Source: an uncultured Eisenbergiella sp. (GTDB taxonomy: Bacteria; Bacillota; Clostridia; Lachnospirales; Lachnospiraceae). From it: a stretch of 5,507 bases of DNA. A program made the position numbers and the translations under genes. The notes under the pieces were generated by a model that did no database searches, was not told where the DNA came from, and worked only from the letters and a program-made list of their open reading frames with translations. Below are positions 1 through 5,507 of the stretch, in pieces. How positions within the stretch are numbered: position 1 is the stretch's first letter; the number at the start of each line of letters is the position of its first letter. The DNA is taken from contig CANQTI010000128.1 in NCBI GenBank assembly GCA_947626725.1, positions 1 through 5,507 on the forward strand, given 5' to 3'.

Positions 1-327
1 CTGAAGCGGGTGCGGGATTTCGCGCAGGTCAAATACGACGGCGTCATCACCGAGCGCGTGGCGAAGCTGGCGCTGGACTTGATGGACGTAGACCGGATGG
101 GACTGGACCGTGTAGATCGGAACCTGCTTATGACCATGATCGATAAATTCCGGGGAGGCCCGGTGGGGTTGGATACACTTGCGGCAGCTATTGGGGAGGA
201 CGCGGGAACGATTGAGGATGTATACGAACCCTATCTTCTGATGAACGGTTTTATCGATCGCACCCCGCGGGGCCGGGTGGCCACAGAGCGGGCCTATCAT
301 CATCTGGGGATCGCCATGCCGGATTGA
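1..327 (+). CDS. ruvB: RuvB, Holliday junction branch migration ATPase (C-terminal part; 5' end outside window)
   Basis: RuvB is the hexameric AAA+ motor that, with RuvA, drives branch migration of Holliday junctions during recombinational repair. Only the last 108 residues are present; the frame is open from base 1, so the Walker A and B motifs lie upstream of the window. What is visible is the end of the helical AAA+ lid, with DRMGLDRVDRNLL at about residues 28-40, and the winged-helix DNA-binding domain. That domain ends in the family hallmark GFIDRTPRGRVATERAYHHL at about residues 82-101; RTPRGR and the following AT-x-x-AY are near-invariant in RuvB. The usual EPYLIQ-x-GF segment reads EPYLLMNGF here, a mild substitution. 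The protein ends soon after this motif, as RuvB normally does, with TGA at 325-327, so the C-terminus looks intact. ruvA is expected upstream but cannot be seen. Confidence 0.96.
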   Translation: MKRVRDFAQVKYDGVITERVAKLALDLMDVDRMGLDRVDRNLLMTMIDKFRGGPVGLDTLAAAIGEDAGTIEDVYEPYLLMNGFIDRTPRGRVATERAYHHLGIAMPD

Positions 328-434
328 TGGCCGCTTCTTCCGTGCGGGCCGGAACTCATTTTGCGGAGTGAAAACGTTCAAAAGACGCGGAGCATTTGGC
401 GTACAGCGGGCGCAAACGCGACCGGAAGAAAGGG

Positions 435-463
435 TTGCATTTCCCGAAACGGAAGGGTATAAT
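435..463 (+). promoter_or_regulatory. Sigma-A type promoter for zapA
   Basis: A -35 box TTGCAT (435-440, three of six matches to TTGACA) is followed by exactly 17 bp and a perfect -10 box TATAAT (458-463). There is no TG extension ahead of the -10. Transcription would start near 470, giving a leader of about 74 nt before the zapA ATG at 544. This is the only convincing promoter in the 216-base gap between ruvB and zapA (328-543). The rest of that gap holds no gene I can support, and I found no clear operator or riboswitch in it. This is inferred from sequence match and placement only. Confidence 0.72.
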
Positions 464-530
464 ATCACTAGGAAATACGGCGGGCATTTTGTCGATACAG
501 GGGATAAGGCATAGAAAATACGCGTCTGGT

Positions 531-536
531 GGGGAG
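531..536 (+). promoter_or_regulatory. Ribosome binding site fixing the zapA start
   Basis: GGGGAG lies 7 nt before ATG 544. It supports the ATG at 544 over an in-frame GTG at 529, which would sit on top of the ribosome binding site and add five residues not expected in ZapA. Confidence 0.7.
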
Positions 537-543
537 AAGAGTT

Positions 544-957
544 ATGGCGGTGAAAACGGATACGAAGGTCATGATCGGCGGCAGTGTTCTGACGCTCAGC
601 GGATACGAGAGTGAGGAATATTTGCAGAAAGTCGCTTTTTACATCAACAACAAGCTTGCGGAATACAGCAAGGTGGAGAATTTTCGCCGACAGCAGCTGG
701 ACAGACAGCATATTCTCCTGGAACTGAATATCGCAGACGATTATTTTAAGGCCAAACAGCAGATCGACTTGCTGGAGGAAGAGATCCGGACGAAAGAAAA
801 GGAACTCTACGACATGAAGCACGAACTGGTGGCGGCACAGATCAAGCTGGAGAACACGGAGAAGTCGCTGCGTTCTGCTCAGCAGGAGCTTCAGGAAAGC
901 TCCAAGCAGATCATTCGGCTGGAGACGCAGCTTCGCAACACACAGAAAAAGGAATGA
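544..957 (+). CDS. zapA: Cell division protein ZapA, long coiled-coil form
   Basis: ZapA binds FtsZ in the cytoplasm and promotes bundling and stability of the Z-ring at the division site. The 137-residue product begins with the small ZapA globular domain: VMIGGSVLTLSGYESEEYLQ at about residues 9-28, then KVAFYINNKLAEY, matching the family pattern of an I-x-G strand, G-x-E-S-x-E-Y-L and V-A-x-Y-I-N. From about residue 68 to the end it is a charged, heptad-like helix rich in E, K, Q and L, predicted to form a long coiled coil. The total is longer than the roughly 85-110 residues of many ZapA proteins, which I recall as normal for clostridial versions. It has its own promoter upstream and an intrinsic terminator immediately downstream. 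The stop codon overlaps a possible ATG (ATGA at 954-957) of the next open frame, but the hairpin there argues against that being the real next start. Confidence 0.93.
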   Translation: MAVKTDTKVMIGGSVLTLSGYESEEYLQKVAFYINNKLAEYSKVENFRRQQLDRQHILLELNIADDYFKAKQQIDLLEEEIRTKEKELYDMKHELVAAQIKLENTEKSLRSAQQELQESSKQIIRLETQLRNTQKKE

Positions 958-958
958 A

Positions 959-989
959 AAAGAGGGCTGTCCGCAAGACAGCCCTTTTT
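959..989 (+). terminator. Intrinsic terminator after zapA
   Basis: GGGCTGTC (964-971), loop CGCAA (972-976) and GACAGCCC (977-984) form a perfect 8-bp GC-rich stem, followed by TTTTT (985-989). The A-rich bases at 959-963 can pair with the T run and lengthen the stem, including one G-T wobble. The element begins two bases after the zapA stop. It should end or attenuate zapA transcription ahead of the U32 gene. The T run is short (5), so some read-through is plausible. Confidence 0.85.
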
Positions 990-1042
990 CAGGCGAAAGG
1001 TGAAAGGGAACCTTTGCAGGTGGGAATAGGAAGGGGAATGGA

Positions 1043-1047
1043 AAGGA
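1043..1047 (+). promoter_or_regulatory. Ribosome binding site favouring the U32 start at 1053
   Basis: AAGGA sits 5 nt before ATG 1053. A competing site, AGGA at 1028-1031, sits 6 nt before an in-frame ATG at 1038. The two starts differ by only five residues, and the sequence alone does not settle which is used. Confidence 0.45.
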
Positions 1048-1052
1048 CGGCT

Positions 1053-3509
1053 ATGAGGCGGGAAGCATGCCAGACGGAAGCGAGGAAGGGAAGCGGCGGG
1101 CCGGAACTTTTGGCTCCCGCAGGTGATATGGCATGCCTGCGGGCGGCCATCGCGGCGGGCGCGGATGCGGTATATCTGGGCGGACAGCGATATTCCGCCA
1201 GGGCCTTTGCCGGGAATTTTTCGGATGGGGAGCTGCGGGAGGCCATCCGACTCGCCCATTTTTTTGGCAGGAAGCTTTATCTGACCGTGAATACGCTGAT
1301 GAAGGATGGGGAGCTGGAAGGCCTGGAGGACTGGCTTTTTCCCTTTTATGAGGAGGGGCTGGACGGCCTGATCGTGCAGGACCTGGGTGTCCTGGCGCGC
1401 TGCGGGCAGGCGTTTCCGGAGCTTTCGCTGCATGCCAGCACACAGATGACCGTCACCGAGAGCCGGGCCGCCCTGTTCTTAAAATCGCTGGGAGTCACTC
1501 GGATTGTCCCCGCTCGAGAGCTCTCTCTGGAGGAGATCGGACGCCTGAAAAAGGAGAGCGGGCTGGAGATCGAAACGTTTATTCATGGGGCACTCTGTTA
1601 TTCTTATTCCGGCCAATGTCTGTTTTCCAGCATTTTGGGGGGAAGGAGCGGCAACAGAGGCCGCTGTGCCCAGCCCTGCCGTCTGCCCTATGAGATACGC
1701 TGCAGGGAGAAAACAGAGCGGAGTGGAAAAAAAAGGGGACTGTCAGGGCCTGTGCCGCGCTATCCCCTGAGCCTGAAGGATCTTTGTACGCTTCCGTTTC
1801 TGCCGGAGCTGATCGGTGCCGGCATCGATTCCTTCAAGATCGAAGGCAGGATGAAGGGACCGGAATACGTGGCTGGGGTCACCGGCACTTACCGCAAGTA
1901 TATTGACCGATTTCTGGAACTGTCTGAGGAAGGCGCGTGTGTGTCCGGAGAGCGTCGGGATGGTGAAGGGGATTGCGCGGCGGGAAAATGGAAGATCGAA
2001 CCGGCGGATCTGGAGCTGCTTTCGGGGCTGTATGTGCGCTCGGAAACCTGCGGCGGATATTATCACCGGCACAATGGCAGGGAAATGGTGACGCCGAATG
2101 CGCCCGGCTACAACGGGTGCGCCCCGGCATTGCTGGAACAGGTCAGGGAGAGATGGCTGAAGAAAGGATTGACCAGATCGGTCGATCTGAGCGCTGCGCT
2201 TTCTCCTGGTTCCCTCATCCGCCTGACGGCGGAGTGCGGTGGGGAGCGGGTGTGCCTGGAAGGGCCGGAAGTGATGACAGCGCAGAACCATCCAATGCAG
2301 GAAGCGGATGTCATCAGGCAGCTTTCTAAAATGGGTGGTTCGCCATTTTCAGCCGGCCGCGTAAATGTCCGGCTTTGCGGGGAGTGCTTTCTGCCGCTTT
2401 CCGCCCTTAACAGCCTCAGACGGAAGACTTTGGACGCGCTGTATGAGAAAATGGTCGGTCGATCTGAGAGAAAGGGCACAGCAGGCAAAATAAAGACCGG
2501 TGCAAAAAACGGGATTCGGACGGCAGAAGGAGAACATTCCGAAGCCGAAAGGATGGAAAAAAGAGGACCCGGCCAGGCAGAGGGAATCGGAATGTGTTTG
2601 CAGAGGGGCAAAACGTTCCGGCCGGAAAAGAAAGGCGCCGGCACGTTCAAAGCACCGCTTTCCCTTTCCGTATCGGTTCTGGATCCCATACAGGGGTTGG
2701 AGGCCATACAGGAGCCTTGTGTGAAACGAATTTATCTTCCCGCGGATGCGGCTCGCGACGCGTCTGCGGGCGTCTTCCTTACTGCGGTCCGGAAAAGAAA
2801 ATCGACAGACGGTGAATTCACCCTTTTCCTATCTCTTCCCGTCATCCTGCGCGCCTATTCGGCTCTCTGGGAAGCGGAGCTGCAAAAATGGCTGGATACG
2901 CCGGATGGCGCTCTGGCGGACGGTTTTCTGGTTTCCGGGCTGTCCGGACTGTGCCTGGCAAAACAGTGGGGGAGAAAGATCAGCCTTTCCCATCCCCTTT
3001 ATGTATTCAACGCCGAAACGCTGTCACTTCTGATGCGTCATTTTGAAATAGACAGCTATACCGCCCCTCTCGAATTGAACCGGTATGAGCTGCGCGCGCT
3101 GCCGGCGTTGTGTCAGGAGCGCCTGGTATACGGAAGAATCCCCATGATGATCTCCGCCAACTGCGTTCGTCGGACGGCTGGAGCATGCCGCACCGGGCAG
3201 GATATGGACAGTCTGGCGAGGGGAATTCTCCGGCAGGAATTTGCCGGCTCACTCATCGATCGACGGGGAACGGCGTTTCCGGTCTATGCGGATTGCGTGC
3301 ACTGCCTGAATACGGTCTATAATTCGGTCCCGCTGTCCCTGCATCGGTATCGGGATGAGATCATCGCAGAGAGACCGGGCGCGCTGCAGCTGGACTTTAC
3401 GGATGAGGACGCTGTGACCGTTGGGAAGGCCATTGACTGCTTCGTACGGGGCACTCCGTCGCCGGCCGCGGAATATACGACGGGACATTATCAAAAAGGA
3501 GTACAGTGA
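1053..3509 (+). CDS. U32 family protein with C-terminal extension, probable Fe-S RNA hydroxylation enzyme (RlhA/TrhP type)
   Basis: About 818 residues from ATG 1053. The frame is open back to ATG 954, but that start lies inside the zapA terminator, and the extra residues do not look conserved. Conserved U32 blocks: PELLAPAG (17-24), ADAVYLGG (37-44), a U32 signature-like stretch from E174 to S192 containing C182 and C189, NRGRCAQPCR with C205 and C209, KDLC with C245, and SFKIEGRMK (260-268). The spacing C182/C189/C205/C245 resembles the four 4Fe-4S cysteines of UbiU, TrhP and RlhA, so tRNA or rRNA hydroxylation is more likely than proteolysis, despite the family's 'peptidase' name. A basic, glycine-rich linker at about 468-533 separates this core from a C-terminal region with the pair C704/C712 and the C-x2-C pair C748/C751. 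E. coli RlhA (23S rRNA C2501 hydroxylation) is a recalled distant relative; the exact substrate here is unknown. The TGA ends one base before the SEDS start, suggesting translational coupling. Confidence 0.85.
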   Translation: MRREACQTEARKGSGGPELLAPAGDMACLRAAIAAGADAVYLGGQRYSARAFAGNFSDGELREAIRLAHFFGRKLYLTVNTLMKDGELEGLEDWLFPFYEEGLDGLIVQDLGVLARCGQAFPELSLHASTQMTVTESRAALFLKSLGVTRIVPARELSLEEIGRLKKESGLEIETFIHGALCYSYSGQCLFSSILGGRSGNRGRCAQPCRLPYEIRCREKTERSGKKRGLSGPVPRYPLSLKDLCTLPFLPELIGAGIDSFKIEGRMKGPEYVAGVTGTYRKYIDRFLELSEEGACVSGERRDGEGDCAAGKWKIEPADLELLSGLYVRSETCGGYYHRHNGREMVTPNAPGYNGCAPALLEQVRERWLKKGLTRSVDLSAALSPGSLIRLTAECGGERVCLEGPEVMTAQNHPMQEADVIRQLSKMGGSPFSAGRVNVRLCGECFLPLSALNSLRRKTLDALYEKMVGRSERKGTAGKIKTGAKNGIRTAEGEHSEAERMEKRGPGQAEGIGMCLQRGKTFRPEKKGAGTFKAPLSLSVSVLDPIQGLEAIQEPCVKRIYLPADAARDASAGVFLTAVRKRKSTDGEFTLFLSLPVILRAYSALWEAELQKWLDTPDGALADGFLVSGLSGLCLAKQWGRKISLSHPLYVFNAETLSLLMRHFEIDSYTAPLELNRYELRALPALCQERLVYGRIPMMISANCVRRTAGACRTGQDMDSLARGILRQEFAGSLIDRRGTAFPVYADCVHCLNTVYNSVPLSLHRYRDEIIAERPGALQLDFTDEDAVTVGKAIDCFVRGTPSPAAEYTTGHYQKGVQ
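3496..3501 (+). promoter_or_regulatory. Ribosome binding site deciding the TTG start of the SEDS gene
   Basis: AAGGAG lies inside the last codons of the U32 gene, 9 nt before TTG 3511. No ATG or GTG in the right frame lies at a workable distance: GTG 3506 is out of frame and GTG 3526 is too far. The upstream in-frame ATG at 3421 lies well inside the U32 gene and would add 30 charged residues not seen in the family. Confidence 0.72.
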
Positions 3510-3510
3510 T

Positions 3511-4863
3511 TTGGTCCATTATATCGTGATTTATTCCAAATATTTCATCACGCTGTCTCTCTTTGTGTTTTTGGCCTGCGGATTCTGGGGCCTGTGCTAT
3601 GAGAGCGTTTCGGACCAGAAGGCGGCCGCGGGCGTACAGAGCGTCTTCCTCTTTTTGACGCAGTTCGCCGCTTATCTGACCATTGTCATTCGGACACAGC
3701 GGATGGAGTATCTGATTTTGTATGCGTTTTTGCTGATCCTGACGGCAGCGGCGCCGGTGTTTTCGATCATGCTCTATCCGGGGACAAATCGGATTCTGCT
3801 CAACCATGTCCTGATGATGCTGACAGCAGGCATGATCGTGCTGACCAGGCTGGAGCTTTCCCGGGCTGTTCGGCAGCTCGTCATTGCGGCAATTTCCTTT
3901 GTGCTGGCTCTTTTTCTGCCGTGGATCATGAGAAAATGGAAGCGGCTCCGCGATCTGGGCTGGGCGTACGCTGTGACCGGGCTTTTGGCGATTGCCGCTG
4001 TGCTGGTGCTGGGGCAGGTGACGCACGGTTCCAAGCTGTCCTGGACGGTGGCGGGCATCACGTTTCAGCCGTCTGAATTCGTGAAGGTCCTGTATGTTTT
4101 TTTCATCGCATCCCTGCTGGCGCAGGACACCGGTTTTTTTCAGGTGCTTCTCTGCGGCTTCGGCGCGGCAGCTCATGTGGTGATCCTGGTACTCTCCAGG
4201 GACCTGGGAAGCGCCCTGATTTTTTTCGTGGTCTACGTGCTGATGGTCACGGCAGCGACGCATCATCTTTTCTATTTCTTTTTGGGGACGGTTGCCGGGG
4301 GAGGGGCTTCTGCGGCAGCCTGGAAGCTTTTTGACCATGTGCAGGTGCGGGTACAGGCATGGCGCGATCCCTGGAGCGTCATCGACGGCCAGGGCTACCA
4401 GATCACCCAGTCCTTATTCGCCATGAGCCGGGGCGGCATGTTCGGGCTGGGCATCGGCAAGGGAACGCCGGACGACATCCCCTATGTGGAAACGGACTTC
4501 GTGTTTTCTGCGCTGGTGGAGGAGCTGGGCATGCTGTTCGGCATCGGAATTGTGCTGACGGGTCTCGTCATTTTTTTGCTGCTGATCCGTCTTGCCTGTG
4601 GGTTAAAGGACGGTTTTTACAGGAATCTGGCGGCAGGGACCGCCGGCCTGTTCGCTTTTCAGATTTTCCTGACGATCGGAGGCGGTACCAAATTCATCCC
4701 GTCCACGGGCGTGACGCTGCCGTTTGTCAGCTACGGCGGAAGCAGTCTGATGGCCACGATTCTGCTTGTTTTTGTCATGGAAGGCATTTATGAGATCCGA
4801 TATGAAGAGGAACAGAGAATTGAGAAACAGAGGAAAAAACGGGCGAGCCGCGGGGAGACGTGA
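3511..4863 (+). CDS. FtsW/RodA/SpoVE family (SEDS) peptidoglycan glycosyltransferase
   Basis: SEDS proteins polymerise lipid II into glycan strands in the cytoplasmic membrane and work with a class B PBP. The 450-residue product is almost wholly hydrophobic, with about 12-13 possible membrane segments. Family motifs: FQPSEFVK (185-192); GYQITQSLFAMSRGG starting at 295; TDFVFSALVEELG with D329, which aligns with the essential aspartate of FtsW/RodA; and SYGGSS (407-412) near the C-terminus. The QPSE motif lies at about residue 186, whereas I recall it near 110 in E. coli RodA, so the N-terminus carries roughly 70-75 extra residues with two or three additional membrane segments. The C-terminal tail is strongly charged (EEEQRIEKQRKKR). 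The TTG start one base after the U32 stop, with a good AAGGAG, points to coupling. The next gene, a class B PBP, overlaps it, as expected for a cognate pair. I cannot tell from the sequence whether it acts in division, elongation or sporulation. Confidence 0.93.
   Translation: MVHYIVIYSKYFITLSLFVFLACGFWGLCYESVSDQKAAAGVQSVFLFLTQFAAYLTIVIRTQRMEYLILYAFLLILTAAAPVFSIMLYPGTNRILLNHVLMMLTAGMIVLTRLELSRAVRQLVIAAISFVLALFLPWIMRKWKRLRDLGWAYAVTGLLAIAAVLVLGQVTHGSKLSWTVAGITFQPSEFVKVLYVFFIASLLAQDTGFFQVLLCGFGAAAHVVILVLSRDLGSALIFFVVYVLMVTAATHHLFYFFLGTVAGGGASAAAWKLFDHVQVRVQAWRDPWSVIDGQGYQITQSLFAMSRGGMFGLGIGKGTPDDIPYVETDFVFSALVEELGMLFGIGIVLTGLVIFLLLIRLACGLKDGFYRNLAAGTAGLFAFQIFLTIGGGTKFIPSTGVTLPFVSYGGSSLMATILLVFVMEGIYEIRYEEEQRIEKQRKKRASRGET
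4779..4784 (+). promoter_or_regulatory. Ribosome binding site for the PBP gene, inside the SEDS gene
   Basis: GGAAGG sits 5 nt before ATG 4790 and favours that start. Alternatives in the same frame are ATG 4802, with only a weak GAG upstream, and TTG 4820, preceded by AGAGGA at 4806-4811. All choices leave the PBP gene overlapping the SEDS gene. Confidence 0.5.
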
Positions 4864-5507
4864 ATGGGAAAGTGCCCCGGAGCAGAGCGCGCAGGAACGT
4901 GCGCTTGGGAAAAAACGGGCAAGAAGAAGGCGCAACCGGGAGCTTTACCTGTGCACAGGGCTGTTTCTCTGCCTTTTTGCCGGTATGTTCATCTACCTGA
5001 TTCGGTATGAGACTACCAAACACGAGGAATTTTTCAACAACAGCTATAATTCCCAGCAGCGCGTGCTGATGCTGGAGAACCGAAGAGGGGCCATCTTTTC
5101 TTCGGACGGGCAGGCCCTGGCCTTCAGTGAGGAGGATGAGGAGGGAAACGATGTCCGCCGTTATCCTTTCGGAGAAATGTATGCTCACGCAGTAGGATAT
5201 ACGGGGAAGGGCAAGACCGGCATTGAGGCGCTGGAAAACTATATGCTTGTCAATTCCGGGATATCGGAGATGGAAAAGCTGGAGAACGAGCAGGCGGGGA
5301 AGAAAAATCCAGGAAACGACGTCTACACGACACTGGATTCCCGGATCCAGGAAGCTGCTTATCACGCGCTGGGTGCATACCGGGGCGCAATCGTAGTCAC
5401 TGAGGTGAAAACAGGACGAATCCTGGCTATGGTCAGCAAGCCGGATTTTGACCCCAATGAGATCGCGCAGATCTGGGATCGGGTGAATGCGGATACGCAG
5501 GATGCGG
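4790..5507 (+). CDS. Class B penicillin-binding protein, N-terminal part (truncated by window end)
   Basis: Class B PBPs are membrane-anchored D,D-transpeptidases that cross-link the glycan made by a partner SEDS protein. The window shows 239 residues. There is a very basic cytoplasmic tail of about 51 residues, one membrane anchor at about 52-71 (LYLCTGLFLCLFAGMFIYLI), then the outer pedestal region. RRGAIFSSDGQALA (98-111) corresponds to the conserved R-G-x-I-x-D-x-x-G-x-x-L-A motif, with S in place of the usual D-R. YPFGEMYAHAVGY (125-137), TGIE (143-146), TLD (181-183) and SKPDFDPNEI near 216-225 are typical of this family and resemble the PbpA/FtsI-like PBPs of Gram-positive bacteria. 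The catalytic SxxK, SxN and KTG motifs would lie downstream, so activity cannot be judged. The start overlaps the SEDS gene by about 74 bases. Whether it serves the septum or the side wall is not determinable here. Confidence 0.92.
   Translation, partial: MRSDMKRNRELRNRGKNGRAAGRREWESAPEQSAQERALGKKRARRRRNRELYLCTGLFLCLFAGMFIYLIRYETTKHEEFFNNSYNSQQRVLMLENRRGAIFSSDGQALAFSEEDEEGNDVRRYPFGEMYAHAVGYTGKGKTGIEALENYMLVNSGISEMEKLENEQAGKKNPGNDVYTTLDSRIQEAAYHALGAYRGAIVVTEVKTGRILAMVSKPDFDPNEIAQIWDRVNADTQDA

Noticed and set aside
329..350. Possible hairpin after ruvB (GGCCGC with GCGGGCC)
   Set aside because: The stem is short with a bulge, the loop is 9 nt, and no proper T run follows, so it is not called as a terminator.
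396..614. Small open frame across the zapA promoter and start
   Set aside because: It begins with TTG, has no ribosome site, spans the promoter and runs out of frame into zapA; the composition is that of random coding.
1003..1015. Small inverted repeat AAAGG-GAA-CCTTT upstream of the U32 start
   Set aside because: Five-base arms and a three-base loop are too weak and too likely by chance to call a regulatory structure.
891..1433. Minus-strand open frame opposite the zapA end and U32 start
   Set aside because: It crosses the terminator and the conserved U32 N-terminus; low-complexity R/P/S-rich product with no recognisable motif.
2686..2712. Repeated CCATACAGG, 18 bp apart in the U32 gene
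   Set aside because: Nine bases in the same frame coding I-Q twice; this is probably a local coincidence in coding sequence.
3397..4338. Long minus-strand open frame opposite the SEDS gene
   Set aside because: Its product is an H, Q, R and K-rich string without domains, as expected for the antisense of a Phe/Leu/Val-rich membrane protein.
4775..5365. Minus-strand open frame opposite the PBP gene
   Set aside because: The + strand frame carries clear PBP motifs throughout; the antisense product shows no family features.
1..5507. A novel defence, mobile or CRISPR-like system
   Set aside because: No repeat array, transposase, integrase, toxin-antitoxin pair or RNA gene is visible; every substantial + strand frame belongs to a known housekeeping family.

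Overview
The window reads as a chromosomal housekeeping segment of a Gram-positive, Clostridia-type bacterium, most likely a Lachnospiraceae member with base composition in the mid-50s % GC by eye. The grounds are the gene order (ruvB end, zapA, a large two-part U32 protein, a SEDS polymerase, a class B penicillin-binding protein), a ZapA with a long C-terminal coiled coil, and an N-terminally extended SEDS protein of the kind seen in Gram-positive lineages. The organism assignment is inferred from recalled family features, not from a search. All genes are on the + strand.

Layout: (1) 1-327 is the C-terminal third of RuvB, the Holliday-junction branch-migration motor. (2) 328-543 is an intergenic region holding a good sigma-A type promoter (TTGCAT, 17 bp, TATAAT). 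(3) 544-957 is zapA, the FtsZ-ring-associated protein. A strong intrinsic terminator (stem 964-984 plus T run) follows directly. (4) 1053-3509 is a U32-family protein of about 818 residues, probably an Fe-S RNA-hydroxylation enzyme of the RlhA/TrhP type rather than a protease. (5) 3511-4863 is a SEDS (FtsW/RodA/SpoVE) peptidoglycan glycosyltransferase, with a TTG start one base after the U32 stop. (6) 4790-5507 is the N-terminal part of a class B PBP, which overlaps the SEDS gene by about 74 bases in another frame and runs off the window before its transpeptidase active site.

How they fit together: ZapA supports the Z-ring, and the SEDS polymerase and PBP form a glycan-polymerase/transpeptidase pair that builds septal or side-wall peptidoglycan. 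The U32 gene is tightly packed against the SEDS gene, so the three downstream genes probably share a transcript. The terminator after zapA should lower, but perhaps not abolish, expression of these genes from the zapA promoter.

I see no mobile element, CRISPR array, tRNA or rRNA, and nothing that I can honestly call a new system. The points worth checking are gene-boundary architecture (a terminator inside a potential ATGA overlap, a TTG start, a long out-of-frame overlap), extra cysteines and a basic linker in the U32 protein, and the extended N-terminus of the SEDS protein.
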